Counted from the first letter of the stretch, positions 10,601 to 19,086 are shown. The stretch is DNA of 36,068 nt from Clostridia bacterium (GCA_017886575.1 JAGHJP010000011.1:1-36068); one strand, 5' to 3'. The notes: generated from the sequence alone by a model not told the origin. Made by a program: numbers and translations.

Positions 10601-10826
10601 GTTTACACTCCTTCATGTTTTCGTTGATAAAAAATATTTTTGCGGCGCGCCGTTCGCGCGGGGCATGCCCGCGGTCTTTCGGGTGAAAACGCCGCCTCTG
10701 CCGCAAGGGAAACGGACTTTTCCTCGCCCGCCCCGCGGCATGCACGCGTTTGTTTCGGCGCCGCCTGTCTTGCAATACCGCGATGCCTTTTCGGTATACT
10801 AACAGTATTGACATTCTACACCGTTC

Positions 10827-10855
10827 ATTGTACCATACACGGCAACTTTTTTCAA
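10827..10855 (-). promoter_or_regulatory. ftsH promoter
   Basis: Minus-strand TTGAAA (10850-10855), 17-bp spacer, TACAAT (10827-10832). It implies a ~220-nt leader before ftsH. Confidence 0.75.
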
Positions 10856-11254
10856 GTGTTTTGCGTAAACTAATGCCAATTTTTCCTGATTTTTCATCTG
10901 TCTTTCACCTTTGGAAAAACGGGGGAATTTTCCTCTCCCCCGCGCGCCCGCCGCAGGCGCGGCGCACACGTTTTTCCGGCCGCCGCCGTCCCCTTCGCCC
11001 TGCCCTTTTCGCCGCCTTCCGGGCCCCGCGGTGTGTCCGGAAGGCGGCGAGCCAGACCGCTTCCATTACCGTTGCCGACGACGCTCCGCAGGCGGGCGCC
11101 TCCGATGCGCATGCTGTTGCCGCCATGGCTCTGCCCGTCATTAACGCCACCGTCCGGCCGTTTTCTTTCCGCTGTGTTCTTGTATTCTCCGTCATGGTAG
11201 AAGTCCGACGCCGGCAGGAATGCTCCCGACCGTAAAGTTTTTTTGCGCCACGAT
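10856..11254. other. GC-rich intergenic stretch, no gene recognised
   Basis: Between the ftsH promoter and the gene at 11255 lies a GC-rich stretch with several overlapping open frames on both strands. One is a 96-residue Arg/Ala-rich frame at 10905-11195 on the minus strand. None has a Shine-Dalgarno or a recognisable domain. It could be decayed coding sequence, but I call nothing here. Confidence 0.4.
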
Positions 11255-11743
11255 TTAATCGAACCCGGTGTTTGATCCGAAAAGCTCATTCATTTTCCTG
11301 CGGGCGTCTTTTTCTATCCAATAAGCGTCTCTTTCAAATAAATGGTCTCCGTTTAATAGTATTTCCTTCAAATACGCCACCCCTTTTTCATAATACGGCT
11401 TAAGGTATTTATCAAATATTTCATCCAGCAGTTGCAGATATTGTTCTTCTGTCAGTTCCCCATAATAAAATCCTTGCGATATTCCCCCCCCCTTAAACTG
11501 ATTCGGATTGCTTGGTAAATCTTGCACCCGTATTGTCACCCCGCCATATTCACATTCATCAAAATAACAACCAACCTCATAATTATAACAATCGTCAAAC
11601 CATGGTTTATAAAAAGTCACATAGACGTTAAATGCACCCATCGGATGAATAAAATTATTATTACGACCGGAAATTTTAATTTGTTTGAACCCTTTTTCCT
11701 TCAACCATTTCTTGGTCAATGCTCTTGCTTCTTTTGATGTCAT
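11255..11743 (-). CDS. hypothetical protein, possibly DUF4304/immunity-like
   Basis: The product is 162 residues. ATG 11743 follows a perfect AGGAGG at 9 nt, so the gene is real. It starts TSKEARALTKKWLKEKGFKQ, followed by aromatic-rich beta-like segments (NFIHPMGAFNVYVTFYKP, NYEVGCYFDECEYGG) and a helical C-terminal half (ELTEEQYLQLLDEIFDKYLK). This layout resembles the DUF4304-type proteins often found as orphan immunity proteins, but the match is by eye only. Its base composition is more AT-rich than ftsH and parAB, and it stands alone at the edge of a gene desert. Both points suggest acquisition by transfer. Confidence 0.72.
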   Translation of the reverse strand: MTSKEARALTKKWLKEKGFKQIKISGRNNNFIHPMGAFNVYVTFYKPWFDDCYNYEVGCYFDECEYGGVTIRVQDLPSNPNQFKGGGISQGFYYGELTEEQYLQLLDEIFDKYLKPYYEKGVAYLKEILLNGDHLFERDAYWIEKDARRKMNELFGSNTGFD

Positions 11744-12254
11744 CGGATAATACCTCCTGCCTAATACACCACCGACACAAGTTTATGCGCTTTTGACCGT
11801 TTTTTATCAACACGCGCCGGTATCGCCGCAATTATGCGATGCCGCGTTCAACGCTTGCCGGGCGACCAATTTGTCCCCGTCATAATACAGGCATGACGCC
11901 CGGTGGCGTTCCTCACCTGCGACTCCTTTGAGTTTCACGCTCTTCCCGTTCAGACGCTCCCGCGCGTCGCAGGAATATATGCTGTCTACACACCGTTTCA
12001 GGAACGGTCCGCGTTCCCACCACATTCTTGGCTTTTCGCTTTTGAAATGTGTCGGGTCACCGAAAATATCGTAAAGTATACTTTTCCGTTATACTATCAT
12101 TTTTCTTGACTCTTGTCAAGAACCACCCCGTTGCATATCGTCGACCTTATCCTCATTTTTTCCGCATGCCGACGGTCCGCATCGCTGCATCGCTCGCCCA
12201 CTCTATTTTCGCCCGTCTCACTTCACGCCGTACCACACTGACTACATTCACGCA
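11744..12254. other. intergenic region with a possible minus-strand promoter and short ORF
   Basis: On the minus strand TTGACA (about 12113-12118) and TAGTAT, 17 bp apart, could form a promoter reading toward the gene at 11743. A 72-codon frame (11807-12025, minus) lies between, but it lacks a clear Shine-Dalgarno and is not recognisable. I treat it as unproven. Confidence 0.35.
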
Positions 12255-12351
12255 CACTGCGCCATATTCACCGGCGTCCGTGCCCCTGCACAGCCACACA
12301 CTGCGCCATATTCACCGGCGTCCGTGCCCCTGCACAGCCACACACTGCGCC
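12255..12351. repeat. 44-bp tandem repeat, 2.2 copies
   Basis: A unit starting CACTGCGCCATATTCACCGG is repeated exactly at 12255 and 12299 with a partial third copy at 12343. The two full copies are identical by eye. It is GC-rich and sits at the border of the AT-rich desert. Confidence 0.85.
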
Positions 12352-12805
12352 CGCGCATAAAAAATATATAGCCCCCATGCGCAGGAACATATTTCGTTCT
12401 GCGCCTTTGATCGTCATCCGATATTTTTCGTTTTAACGATCGTGCGCCTTGCTTTCGATTTGACCGCTTGACCCGCCCTTCTTCCGCGCCCTTGCTTTTA
12501 TTTGTTTGAAGTGACAAAAAGACAGATATTATCAAGAATAAACAACGGCGCCTGTCTAAGTTTTGCACCGGCGCAATTCATAAACGAAAAAAGTTATAGC
12601 GCAATAATTTATTTAACTATGCGTGCTTTGTTTCCCTATATATCATTTTCTGCGCGTTGCCAAATAAAATTCGAAAAATAAGACGCAGGTTGTCAATATT
12701 ATTTTGAAACTGATATTGCAGTCTCAAATATTTTTACGCAATAAAATATATTAAAGCAATTTTTCAGATTATATTTGCGCGGGCATAATTTTAATTATGC
12801 TCCTA

Positions 12806-12821
12806 TGTTTCACATGAAACA
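12806..12821. promoter_or_regulatory. parS: parS-like site 1 (one mismatch)
   Basis: TGTTTCACATGAAACA differs from the consensus TGTTNCACGTGAAACA only at the central G to A. The outer arms extend by one more pair (ATGTTTCA/TGAAACAT). Confidence 0.75.
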
Positions 12822-13310
12822 TGGACAACATTCTACAAAATTTATCTTCAAAATCGATTTCAGAGAACCGAAAACAAAAAACCGGACAAAAATAAGAAAA
12901 GACCATCAAAACTTCCAAAAATAAACAGAAGGCGCATGAAAAAATCGGCAAAAAAGTGACGAGTTCTTTATTTCAGAAAAAAGGAAACGGATTAAACCAT
13001 TTTTATACACCATAAAACCAACCATTTATATCCATAACACAAGCAAAAAAAGGTGAAAACAAACTTTGTCTCGTCTTTTTACAAAATTGATCGGATCGAC
13101 ACAACAAACCGTTGACTTTGAAGATATACATTCACGTTTTTCAATATGCCCTAACATTTTTTCTACAAAAATCTCTCGTATTGAGTTCAACCACGAGCGA
13201 TAAATTCAAAACTTGTGTTCAATCTATATTTTTTTATAAACAAATGTTTATATTCTGTTTTGCAACTTGATTTGTTGAGTAGTGCGTTATAAAAATTAAG
13301 TTTGCGCTCG

Positions 13311-13326
13311 TTTTTCACGTGAAAAG
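13311..13326. promoter_or_regulatory. parS-like site 2 (three mismatches)
   Basis: TTTTTCACGTGAAAAG keeps the core TTTCACGTGAAA and diverges only at the outer positions. Confidence 0.45.
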
Positions 13327-13353
13327 CAAAAAACGAATTAAAATTTTATCGGA

Positions 13354-13369
13354 CGTTTCACATGGAACA
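13354..13369. promoter_or_regulatory. parS-like site 3 (three mismatches)
   Basis: CGTTTCACATGGAACA lies 43 bp after site 2. It keeps GTTTCAC and AACA. Confidence 0.4.
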
Positions 13370-13859
13370 ATTTTGAGCAAAAATCATACTGCGCCAATCA
13401 TTTTTTCTGTTTGAAAAGTAATATTGTTGAAACTTTCACAAACATCGGACCTTCGGGCGAGCTTTAATTTTCCTAAACGGTCTGTAACCGCAATTTTACG
13501 CAAACTATATGTTCATAATCGTAACCGGCAAAGAAATTTATACCTCGATACGCTTTGCATTTGTCAAATAAAAGGCAATTTGAATTTCGTTCCTTTTGTT
13601 TGATATTTGCTTCGATAACCCGTCCCATCGTTTTTTTCAAAAATATAAAGCAAAAATTTAAGCCATTTTACTGATTGTTTCGAAAAACGGGCAATTTCAG
13701 GCAAAATCTGCAACCAACGGCCCCTATGAAATGATTATTTTTTGTGCATTTTATTCCAAAACTCATTTATATTGACTTTTTTTATTGCGCTATATCATTT
13801 TTTGAACAAAATCAAACAGTTTATAGTTCGTTTTTTTATTTTTTCTCTAAAAATATGCT

Positions 13860-13875
13860 TGTTCCACGTGAAACA
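13860..13875. promoter_or_regulatory. parS: parS site 4, exact consensus
   Basis: TGTTCCACGTGAAACA is an exact match to the Bacillus subtilis-type parS. The flanks add CT/AG pairs (CTTGTT...AACAAG). With parA and parB in the window, this is a high-confidence ParB loading site. Confidence 0.93.
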
Positions 13876-14508
13876 AGAGCTTTATGAGAAAGCGGAACAA
13901 AAATTTGGATCGACAAGACTTAAAAGTTCGGTAAGAGCTTCAATAAAGCTCTTATGTAAATCACAAACGAGAAAACCAAAGAGCTTGCCTGTATGATTCC
14001 ATGAAAAAACACAACACACATAAATGTACCGCCAAATTTTGTTGCCGATGCAACCATTCATAGGGCAGAGAACCGTTCGGGACATAAACAAATTTATTGT
14101 ACCGAGCGATCCCTTCACAACGGGTCGCGATCGTGACAGGAAACAAGCAACGGAGACAAAGCAGAAAAAACAGCAATGAAAGAAATAAAATATTGCGTGT
14201 CCTTCTTTTTGGCGAATAAGCGAGCTTGTCTCCCGGTATCAGAAAGATAAAATACCGTGCGCAATTACCTATATATATTGGCGCGCAGTTGCGTCAATAA
14301 CTAAATATATGGATTTTAAGCGCAAACTGTTTTTTCTGCAACGATCCTGTCTCTCAAAACAAAAAATTGCCCGCTTTTTTGTAAGAATCGACTTATATTT
14401 TTTATATCGGAGCCGAACAAAACACAAGATGAGAAACAAAATGATATAAAATTTAGTCGATCAAACAAACTTATGGAGATGAAACTATACGAACATAACA
14501 GACGATTT

Positions 14509-14543
14509 AAGCAAAAAAGAGCCCAAAAGGCTCTTTTTTGCTT
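14509..14543. terminator. bidirectional terminator after the yolD-like gene
   Basis: AAGCAAAAAAGAGCC (14509-14523) and GGCTCTTTTTTGCTT (14529-14543) form a perfect 15-bp stem with loop CAAAA. The U-rich arm ends the minus-strand operon. Confidence 0.8.
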
Positions 14544-14625
14544 GATCCGGGTAAAATCGGGATTTTTTAGGTTTCACCGTCCCATCAAAGAATAACGGCT
14601 TAAACGGCACAATTTCCCTTGCGTT

Positions 14626-14973
14626 TCAGAAATTTTCTGAAAAATCACATTTATGGAAAATCTCCAGAGAAAACAGATCGGAAAAGGGGACCTTCCCGTT
14701 CTCCACTTGTAAAATTCGAAAAGAAAAATCGATCTTTCTGACCTTTCCGCGAACCTTAACATAGAATCCGTCTACAAAACAGACCATATCTATCAGGTCG
14801 CCTGCCTTCAATTCGGAAAGCGTGGCGGCAATATCGGCTTCCTGCTCTTCCGATAATGTGATGCGCTCCTGCATTTCGTGTTCGCGCTCCTTTTTCGCCA
14901 GCGCTTCGCGCAAGCCGTGCATGGATTCGAAGGGCGCAAATTGCTTCGCCCGTTCCTCTCTATTCATCGGCAT
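14626..14973 (-). CDS. YolD-like protein
   Basis: The product is 115 residues, starting at ATG 14973 with AGGAGG 5 nt upstream. The opening MPMNREERAKQFAPFESMHG is typical of YolD-like proteins, which travel with Y-family polymerases (UvrX/YqjW type) in Firmicutes and prophages. The C-terminal half is beta-rich (GDLIDMVCFVDGFYVKVRGK). The start overlaps the polymerase gene by 14 nt, so the two are translationally coupled and probably SOS-induced together. The molecular role of YolD proteins is not established. Confidence 0.85.
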   Translation of the reverse strand: MPMNREERAKQFAPFESMHGLREALAKKEREHEMQERITLSEEQEADIAATLSELKAGDLIDMVCFVDGFYVKVRGKVRKIDFSFRILQVENGKVPFSDLFSLEIFHKCDFSENF

Positions 14974-16261
14974 TGTGTCCTCCTATCAGCTTGTTCCGGT
15001 CCAAAAGGGTCGCTCCCTCCTGCAAGTCCGCTGCGGTGACAATGGCGGACTTGCCGAACTTCTTCTGAATATTCAGCATAACTTGCCCCAGCCGTTTGCC
15101 CTTATCGACCGCCGTCCGGTCGGTAAACAAATCATACACCTCATACGCCCCCTCCGACAGGCTTTCAAACCCGACGGTCAGCTTCCGTATAGGCAGCCCG
15201 CGCACCGTCGTCCGCTCGTACAGCCGCAACACATACGGCAAAAGCAGTTTCGGCAGATTGGTGGTAATGGCGATCTTTTGCGTCCCGCCCGTCGACGGGT
15301 GCACGCCTTTGGAATAGCCGACATAAAGGGCGATGCGGTTGGTCGTCACGTTCCGCCGCATAAGCTCCAGACAGCCGCTCCGTACCATCTCTTCAACGAC
15401 GATCTTCGCTTTTTCAAAAGTATAATCCGAAAAAAGTATCTGCGACGACGAAATCGATTTCGACTTGCTCTTATAATGCTTGATATCCTGCATCGTACAC
15501 GTTTCCCGCCCGTATGCATGGTCGATGAGGAGTTCGGCATTCACGCCGAACTCCTTGTACAACAACGCCTCGGAATACCCGGCAATGCCGCGCATTGTCG
15601 TGATTCCCTTCGCTGCCAGGCGCTCCGAAATCCCGTGCGCGATCCCCCAGAAGTCGGAAAGGGGTCTATGATCCCACAGCGTTTCCCGGAAGAGCGCCTC
15701 GTCCAGATACCCGATGCGGTCGGGCGCATGCTTCGCCGTAATGTCCAAAGCGATTTTGGCAAGATATAAATTGGTTCCGATGCCCGCAGCGGCGGGCACA
15801 TGCATCCGCCGCGCGATCTCATCGACGAGGAATTGCGCATACTCCCGCGGCGTATTTTTGTAAATGCGCAAATAATCGGTCGCGTCGATAAAGGACTCGT
15901 CGACGGAGTATACATAGATATCCGATTTATCCATGTGATCGAGATAAATACCGTAGATTTCCGCGGCATAATCGATGTACTTTTTCATGCGCGGCTTTGC
16001 GACAATATATTGCACATTTTTCGGGATCTCGAAGAGCCGACAGCGATTTTTTACCCCGAGCGATTTCATTTTCGGCGTGACCGCCAGGCAGATGGTTCCG
16101 CTCCCGCGGCTTTCGTCCGCCACAATGAGATTGGTTTCGAAGGGATCCAGTCCGCGTTCGGCACACTCCACCGAGGCATAAAAGGACTTCATGTCGATAC
16201 ACATGTAGATCCGCTGCTTCGCCTCGTTCGCCGAATCGGCCTTCCGCTCATCGACTGCCAT
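14960..16261 (-). CDS. Y-family DNA polymerase (UvrX/DinB-like)
   Basis: The product is 433 residues. I start it at ATG 16261, which has GGGAGG at ideal spacing; the in-frame ATG at 16285 lies inside the operator palindrome. It is an error-prone translesion polymerase. Catalytic motifs are intact: IDMKSFYASVEC with the first Asp, and YSVDESFID with the Asp-Glu pair. The DinB/UmuC thumb segment GIGTNLYLAKIALDITAKHA, an HhH region (LSDFWGIAHGISERLAAKGI) and a little-finger domain follow. Linkage to a YolD protein and use of DESFID point to the UvrX/YqjW group rather than housekeeping DinB. It has its own promoter with a palindrome at the transcription start. Confidence 0.93.
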   Translation of the reverse strand: MAVDERKADSANEAKQRIYMCIDMKSFYASVECAERGLDPFETNLIVADESRGSGTICLAVTPKMKSLGVKNRCRLFEIPKNVQYIVAKPRMKKYIDYAAEIYGIYLDHMDKSDIYVYSVDESFIDATDYLRIYKNTPREYAQFLVDEIARRMHVPAAAGIGTNLYLAKIALDITAKHAPDRIGYLDEALFRETLWDHRPLSDFWGIAHGISERLAAKGITTMRGIAGYSEALLYKEFGVNAELLIDHAYGRETCTMQDIKHYKSKSKSISSSQILFSDYTFEKAKIVVEEMVRSGCLELMRRNVTTNRIALYVGYSKGVHPSTGGTQKIAITTNLPKLLLPYVLRLYERTTVRGLPIRKLTVGFESLSEGAYEVYDLFTDRTAVDKGKRLGQVMLNIQKKFGKSAIVTAADLQEGATLLDRNKLIGGHNADE

Positions 16262-16278
16262 CGTCCGCCTCCCGTTCT

Positions 16279-16292
16279 CAAACATTTGTTTG
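16279..16292. promoter_or_regulatory. LexA-like operator, CAAAC-N4-GTTTG
   Basis: CAAACATTTGTTTG is a palindrome immediately downstream of the -10, covering the expected transcription start of the polymerase operon. It resembles the Gram-positive LexA box (GAAC-N4-GTTC) with C/G instead of G/C at the outer ends. Its position and target gene favour SOS control. Confidence 0.6.
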
Positions 16293-16299
16293 TGTTCTT

Positions 16300-16328
16300 A
16301 TGATACCACCCTTTTCTCCCTTTGTCAA
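16300..16328 (-). promoter_or_regulatory. promoter of the polymerase-yolD operon
   Basis: Minus-strand TTGACA (16323-16328), 17-bp spacer, TATCAT (16300-16305). Confidence 0.8.
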
Positions 16329-16682
16329 TCGTCTGTCATGGTTTTTCCAAAGAAATGTATCGCCTTCTCCGATAAAAAAATTTTTCAAATATACCGTTTT
16401 TCGGTTTATGTTTTGTAATACAGCCTGTTTCCTCATTACGATGTTCATTTTTCGTCGTTTTTATCGGTGTTTTTATGGTTTATGCAATAATATTTTATTT
16501 TTAAGAAATATATTGCATTTTTTGATGAGCGCGCTGTCCTGCATAAATTTACGGCAAAAATTTGAATGCGGAAATCTGCGGTTGATGAGAGAATGACGGA
16601 ATATCAAAAAAGCCGAAAGCATTCACGCGGAAACACACTTTTACCTGTGTATAATGGTAGCGTGAAATTTTAGGCGCTGTCA
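16329..16682. other. AT-rich intergenic stretch
   Basis: No supportable gene is present. A 98-codon frame (16300-16596, plus) starts inside the opposite promoter, has no Shine-Dalgarno and is mostly Phe/Cys/Asn from T-rich DNA. Upstream of the promoter at 16683 I see no palindrome or repeat. Confidence 0.4.
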
Positions 16683-16711
16683 TTGACAAGGACATGAAAA
16701 TGTGCTACAAT
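16683..16711 (+). promoter_or_regulatory. promoter of the toxin-remnant pair
   Basis: TTGACA (16683-16688), 17-bp spacer, TACAAT (16706-16711). A strong AGGGAGGAAGG precedes the ATG. Confidence 0.8.
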
Positions 16712-16742
16712 ACGAGTAGCCTTTCTTTTTAGGGAGGAAGGC

Positions 16743-17018
16743 ATGGCGGACTTTGACGAAAGCAAACACCCGCGGGCCAAGGACGGGAAGTTCACGAACG
16801 GCACGGGGAACAGAGGCTACGACAGCAGCGACGACTTCCGCCAAACGGTCGAACGGGCGAAGAGTGCAAGCTCAAAGAATACGGAAATTCACAGAACGCA
16901 AAGTAAGCAGTTTCATGATGCGATAAAGAGCGCAAAAGACAGTCTGCCTTTGGATACGCGTTGGCGCGTGGATGTACACGAAGAAGACGATTATAAGAAT
17001 AAAGGTAAAAATAAATGA
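16743..17018 (+). CDS. small protein with phage/polymorphic-toxin motif, unknown function
   Basis: The product is 91 residues from a strong Shine-Dalgarno. The opening ADFDESKHPRAKDGKFTNGT matches the DESKHPR-x-x-DGKF motif seen in phage MuF-type head proteins and in polymorphic-toxin proteins, where it usually precedes a C-terminal effector domain. Here only ~70 hydrophilic residues follow, ending in a Lys-rich tail (EEDDYKNKGKNK), so an effector domain is either very small or lost. The stop overlaps the start of the next gene (ATGA), as in many toxin-immunity pairs. The motif is recognised by eye; toxicity is inference. Confidence 0.65.
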   Translation: MADFDESKHPRAKDGKFTNGTGNRGYDSSDDFRQTVERAKSASSKNTEIHRTQSKQFHDAIKSAKDSLPLDTRWRVDVHEEDDYKNKGKNK

Positions 17019-17200
17019 AGATGACTTTTGAAGAGTATAAAAAAGCGGTTTGGGAAGAATTACAGAAGTATGCCGTAGCGACCGAATACCCCGACGACGC
17101 TAAAAAAATTTTTGATGAAGAAATAGAAGATACGCAGTGGCATTTTAAGAATGGCTATTCCGTTGCAGATACCGCATGGGGACTTAATCTTTTAATTTAA
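17015..17200 (+). CDS. small acidic protein, possible immunity partner
   Basis: The product is 61 residues, starting at ATG 17015 with AAAGGT 8 nt upstream and a 4-nt overlap with the previous gene. It is acidic and mostly helical: MTFEEYKKAVWEELQKYAVA, DDAKKIFDEEIEDTQ and a C-terminal YSVADTAWGLNLLI. Length, charge and coupling fit an immunity protein or antitoxin. I do not recognise a family. Confidence 0.6.
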   Translation: MKMTFEEYKKAVWEELQKYAVATEYPDDAKKIFDEEIEDTQWHFKNGYSVADTAWGLNLLI

Positions 17201-17227
17201 CATAAATCAGCAATGAAACATCAAGAG

Positions 17228-17258
17228 AGCGCTGAGGCGAAGGCCAAGGCGCTTTTTT
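17228..17258 (+). terminator. terminator of the small gene pair
   Basis: AGCGC-tga-GGC-gaag-GCC-aag-GCGCT followed by a run of T. Confidence 0.65.
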
Positions 17259-17344
17259 CATGTAAAAAAGGCGGTGCAGCGAGCGGGAAAGCGGCGGCAT
17301 GTCCGAAAAACGCAGGCTGACAGCCCGCACGCTGTTTTCCGCAA

Positions 17345-17381
17345 TAAAAAAGGAAGGTTATCAAAAACCTTCCCTTTTTTG
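17345..17381 (-). terminator. terminator of cvpA
   Basis: GGAAGGTT-atcaaa-AACCTTCC flanked by A and T runs on both sides; on the minus strand it ends the cvpA transcript. Confidence 0.75.
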
Positions 17382-17443
17382 CTTTGACCTTTCAACGGCA
17401 ACCGACGGGAAGCCCCGCCCCATGCCCGCAAACAGCGGATAAA

Positions 17444-18292
17444 TCAGAGTGGCATCCCTGCCATGACCGCCATGGCGGTTTCCGTGTTTTCGCCGCCTCC
17501 CGTCAGGCCGCCGATGAACCCCTGCACATATTCCACGACGGGCTGCAGTGCGGATATCTGTTCGACGGCAAGCATAATGAGGTTGTTCTGGAGCAGCCAA
17601 TTGATGACCGTGGTCTGCGCCAACGTGTCCTGCACGGACTGAACGGGGAGCAGGGAAAAAACGGCGAGAATGATATAGACGACGATCAACCCTTTGACGA
17701 GCCCCAGGGCAAGCCCTAAAATGTGGTTAATGGCGCCGACGACGGGGATCTTATCGAGCACCTTGCTCAAGAATCCCGCCAACAGGTTCAGCACGATCGC
17801 CGCGACGACGAAGAGCACGACGCCGCAGATGGCAATGGACAGCATCTGCGCCAAGGCGGGCGCAACGACCTGCGCAACGGTGGGGGAGCCCTCGATCTGC
17901 AGCCCCGCCACGACGTCGAGGATCATATCCGTCAAAAATCCCGGCAGCCCGAGTTCGGCAAGCGCGGCGGTCAGTCCCTCGTCGGACATGGGCACGTTGA
18001 ACGCATCTATACCGCTCAAAGACCCCTCCAGATTTTCCGCGATGCCCGAGGTCATGCCAAAAGCATTTTCGACGAACTCCGCGACGGGCGCGGCGCATAG
18101 AATGGCAATAACGAACGCAACGATCGTTCCGATCAATCCGACCAATCCGCGGAGAAATCCTTTCTTGCATCCGACGATGGCGACGATCAGCAAAAACAAG
18201 ATCAGGACGATGTCAAGGATCAGGGGCAGATATTCCATAAACCCCGCGCCCGCACTTCCCGAATCGAAAGAAGACGCGCTTTCTGTAAACAT
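17444..18292 (-). CDS. CvpA family membrane protein
   Basis: The product is 282 residues. I start it at ATG 18292 (MFTESASSFDSG), which has GGGAGG at 7 nt. A 73-residue in-frame extension upstream would be read from repeat island 2 and crosses the promoter, so it is false. The N-terminal helix pair EYLPLILDIVLILFLLIVAI and GCKKGFLRGLVGLIGTIVAF is the CvpA signature. A Gly/Ala-rich soluble insert (about 75-150) is followed by two further membrane segments (LSIAICGVVLFVVAAIVLNL and LGLALGLVKGLIVVYIILAV). CvpA proteins are linked to envelope functions; the molecular role is unclear. It has its own promoter and terminator. Confidence 0.9.
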   Translation of the reverse strand: MFTESASSFDSGSAGAGFMEYLPLILDIVLILFLLIVAIVGCKKGFLRGLVGLIGTIVAFVIAILCAAPVAEFVENAFGMTSGIAENLEGSLSGIDAFNVPMSDEGLTAALAELGLPGFLTDMILDVVAGLQIEGSPTVAQVVAPALAQMLSIAICGVVLFVVAAIVLNLLAGFLSKVLDKIPVVGAINHILGLALGLVKGLIVVYIILAVFSLLPVQSVQDTLAQTTVINWLLQNNLIMLAVEQISALQPVVEYVQGFIGGLTGGGENTETAMAVMAGMPL

Positions 18293-18323
18293 GCGGTTAC
18301 CTCCCGTTTTTGAATTTTTTATA

Positions 18324-18352
18324 AGGATATCACATCCTGCGCCGTTTGTCAA
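18324..18352 (-). promoter_or_regulatory. cvpA promoter
   Basis: Minus-strand TTGACA (18347-18352), 17-bp spacer, TATCCT (18324-18329). Confidence 0.75.
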
Positions 18353-18419
18353 GTGTTTTAATTTTTCATCCCTTTCACTATTTATTTCAAATCCGGAAAA
18401 TTCTTCCATCCCTCCAAGC

Positions 18420-18935
18420 CTCTGCCGCGGATCTTTCACGAAGGGGGGGATCCTTCCGAACGCTGCAAGCAAGCCGAAAGGCTTGCGCAATATGGGATTT
18501 TCAAGGGACAATGTCCCTTTGGCAGGGTGGGGCGGAGCCCCTTGATAATGAACTCACAAAGCAAGGCTGCGCCTTGCGCAACTTGGTTTTCCAAAGGGAC
18601 GATGTCCCTTTGGCGGAGTTTGTAAGGGGCAGAACCCCTTATAACTTGTGAACTCTATACGCAAGGATGCGCCTTGCTCCTTTATCGCCTGCGGCGATAG
18701 TGCGCGGAGCGTTCGCTCCGCTTTTGAAGGCTGTTTTCTTTGCAAAGGGCTTCGCCCTCTGCACTCCTACCAAAGGGGGAGCACCCCTTTGGAAACCCAT
18801 GTTATCGTCCCGGACGATGATCCGCGGAGCGACGCTCCGCTTTTGAAGACTGTTGTTTCGGAGGGCGCTGCCCTCCGCCCGTTCAAGAGGTAACGCCTCT
18901 TGAAAATCTCCCGTTATCGCCCGACGGGCGATTTA
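18420..18935. repeat. palindromic-mosaic repeat island 2
   Basis: Same module vocabulary as island 1, with informative variants. TATCGTC/GACGAT (about 18804) replaces TATCGCC/GGCGAT. CAAGAGG-taacg-CCTCTTG (about 18883) replaces CAAGGGAC/GTCCCTTG. CAAGCC-gaaa-GGCTTG replaces CAAGGC/GCCTTG. Both strands of each stem change together. The island lies between cvpA and yyaC, which point away from each other. Confidence 0.9.
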
Positions 18936-19086
18936 CGCGGGCATACCTGCGGACAATGCGCACGGGCCTAGTTTTTCTCCGCGGGCAACGATCGGCATAA
19001 AACACGAAAAAAAGCATGCCGGCGGCGGTATATTTCCCCCGCGAAAGGGGAATACTTTTTCGGACGACAGAAAGGACTTTTTCAAT

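Larger units (their letters stand above)
12352..14508. other. AT-rich gene desert with clustered parS-like sites
   Basis: About 2.2 kb without a credible gene. The short frames here lack Shine-Dalgarno sequences and family resemblance. The DNA is markedly more AT-rich than its surroundings, with many A and T runs. Four sites resembling the ParB-binding sequence parS lie within 1.1 kb of it. I read it as a centromere-like region; I cannot exclude a decayed mobile element or an unrecognised RNA. Confidence 0.6.

Noticed and set aside
13742-14176. Short frames on both strands of the gene desert that might be a decayed transposase
   Set aside because: No Shine-Dalgarno, no recognisable DDE or other motif, and composition explained by AT-rich DNA; one frame crosses the exact parS site.
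18293-18511. 73-residue N-terminal extension of the CvpA protein
   Set aside because: It would be translated from the promoter and repeat island 2; ATG 18292 has a proper Shine-Dalgarno.
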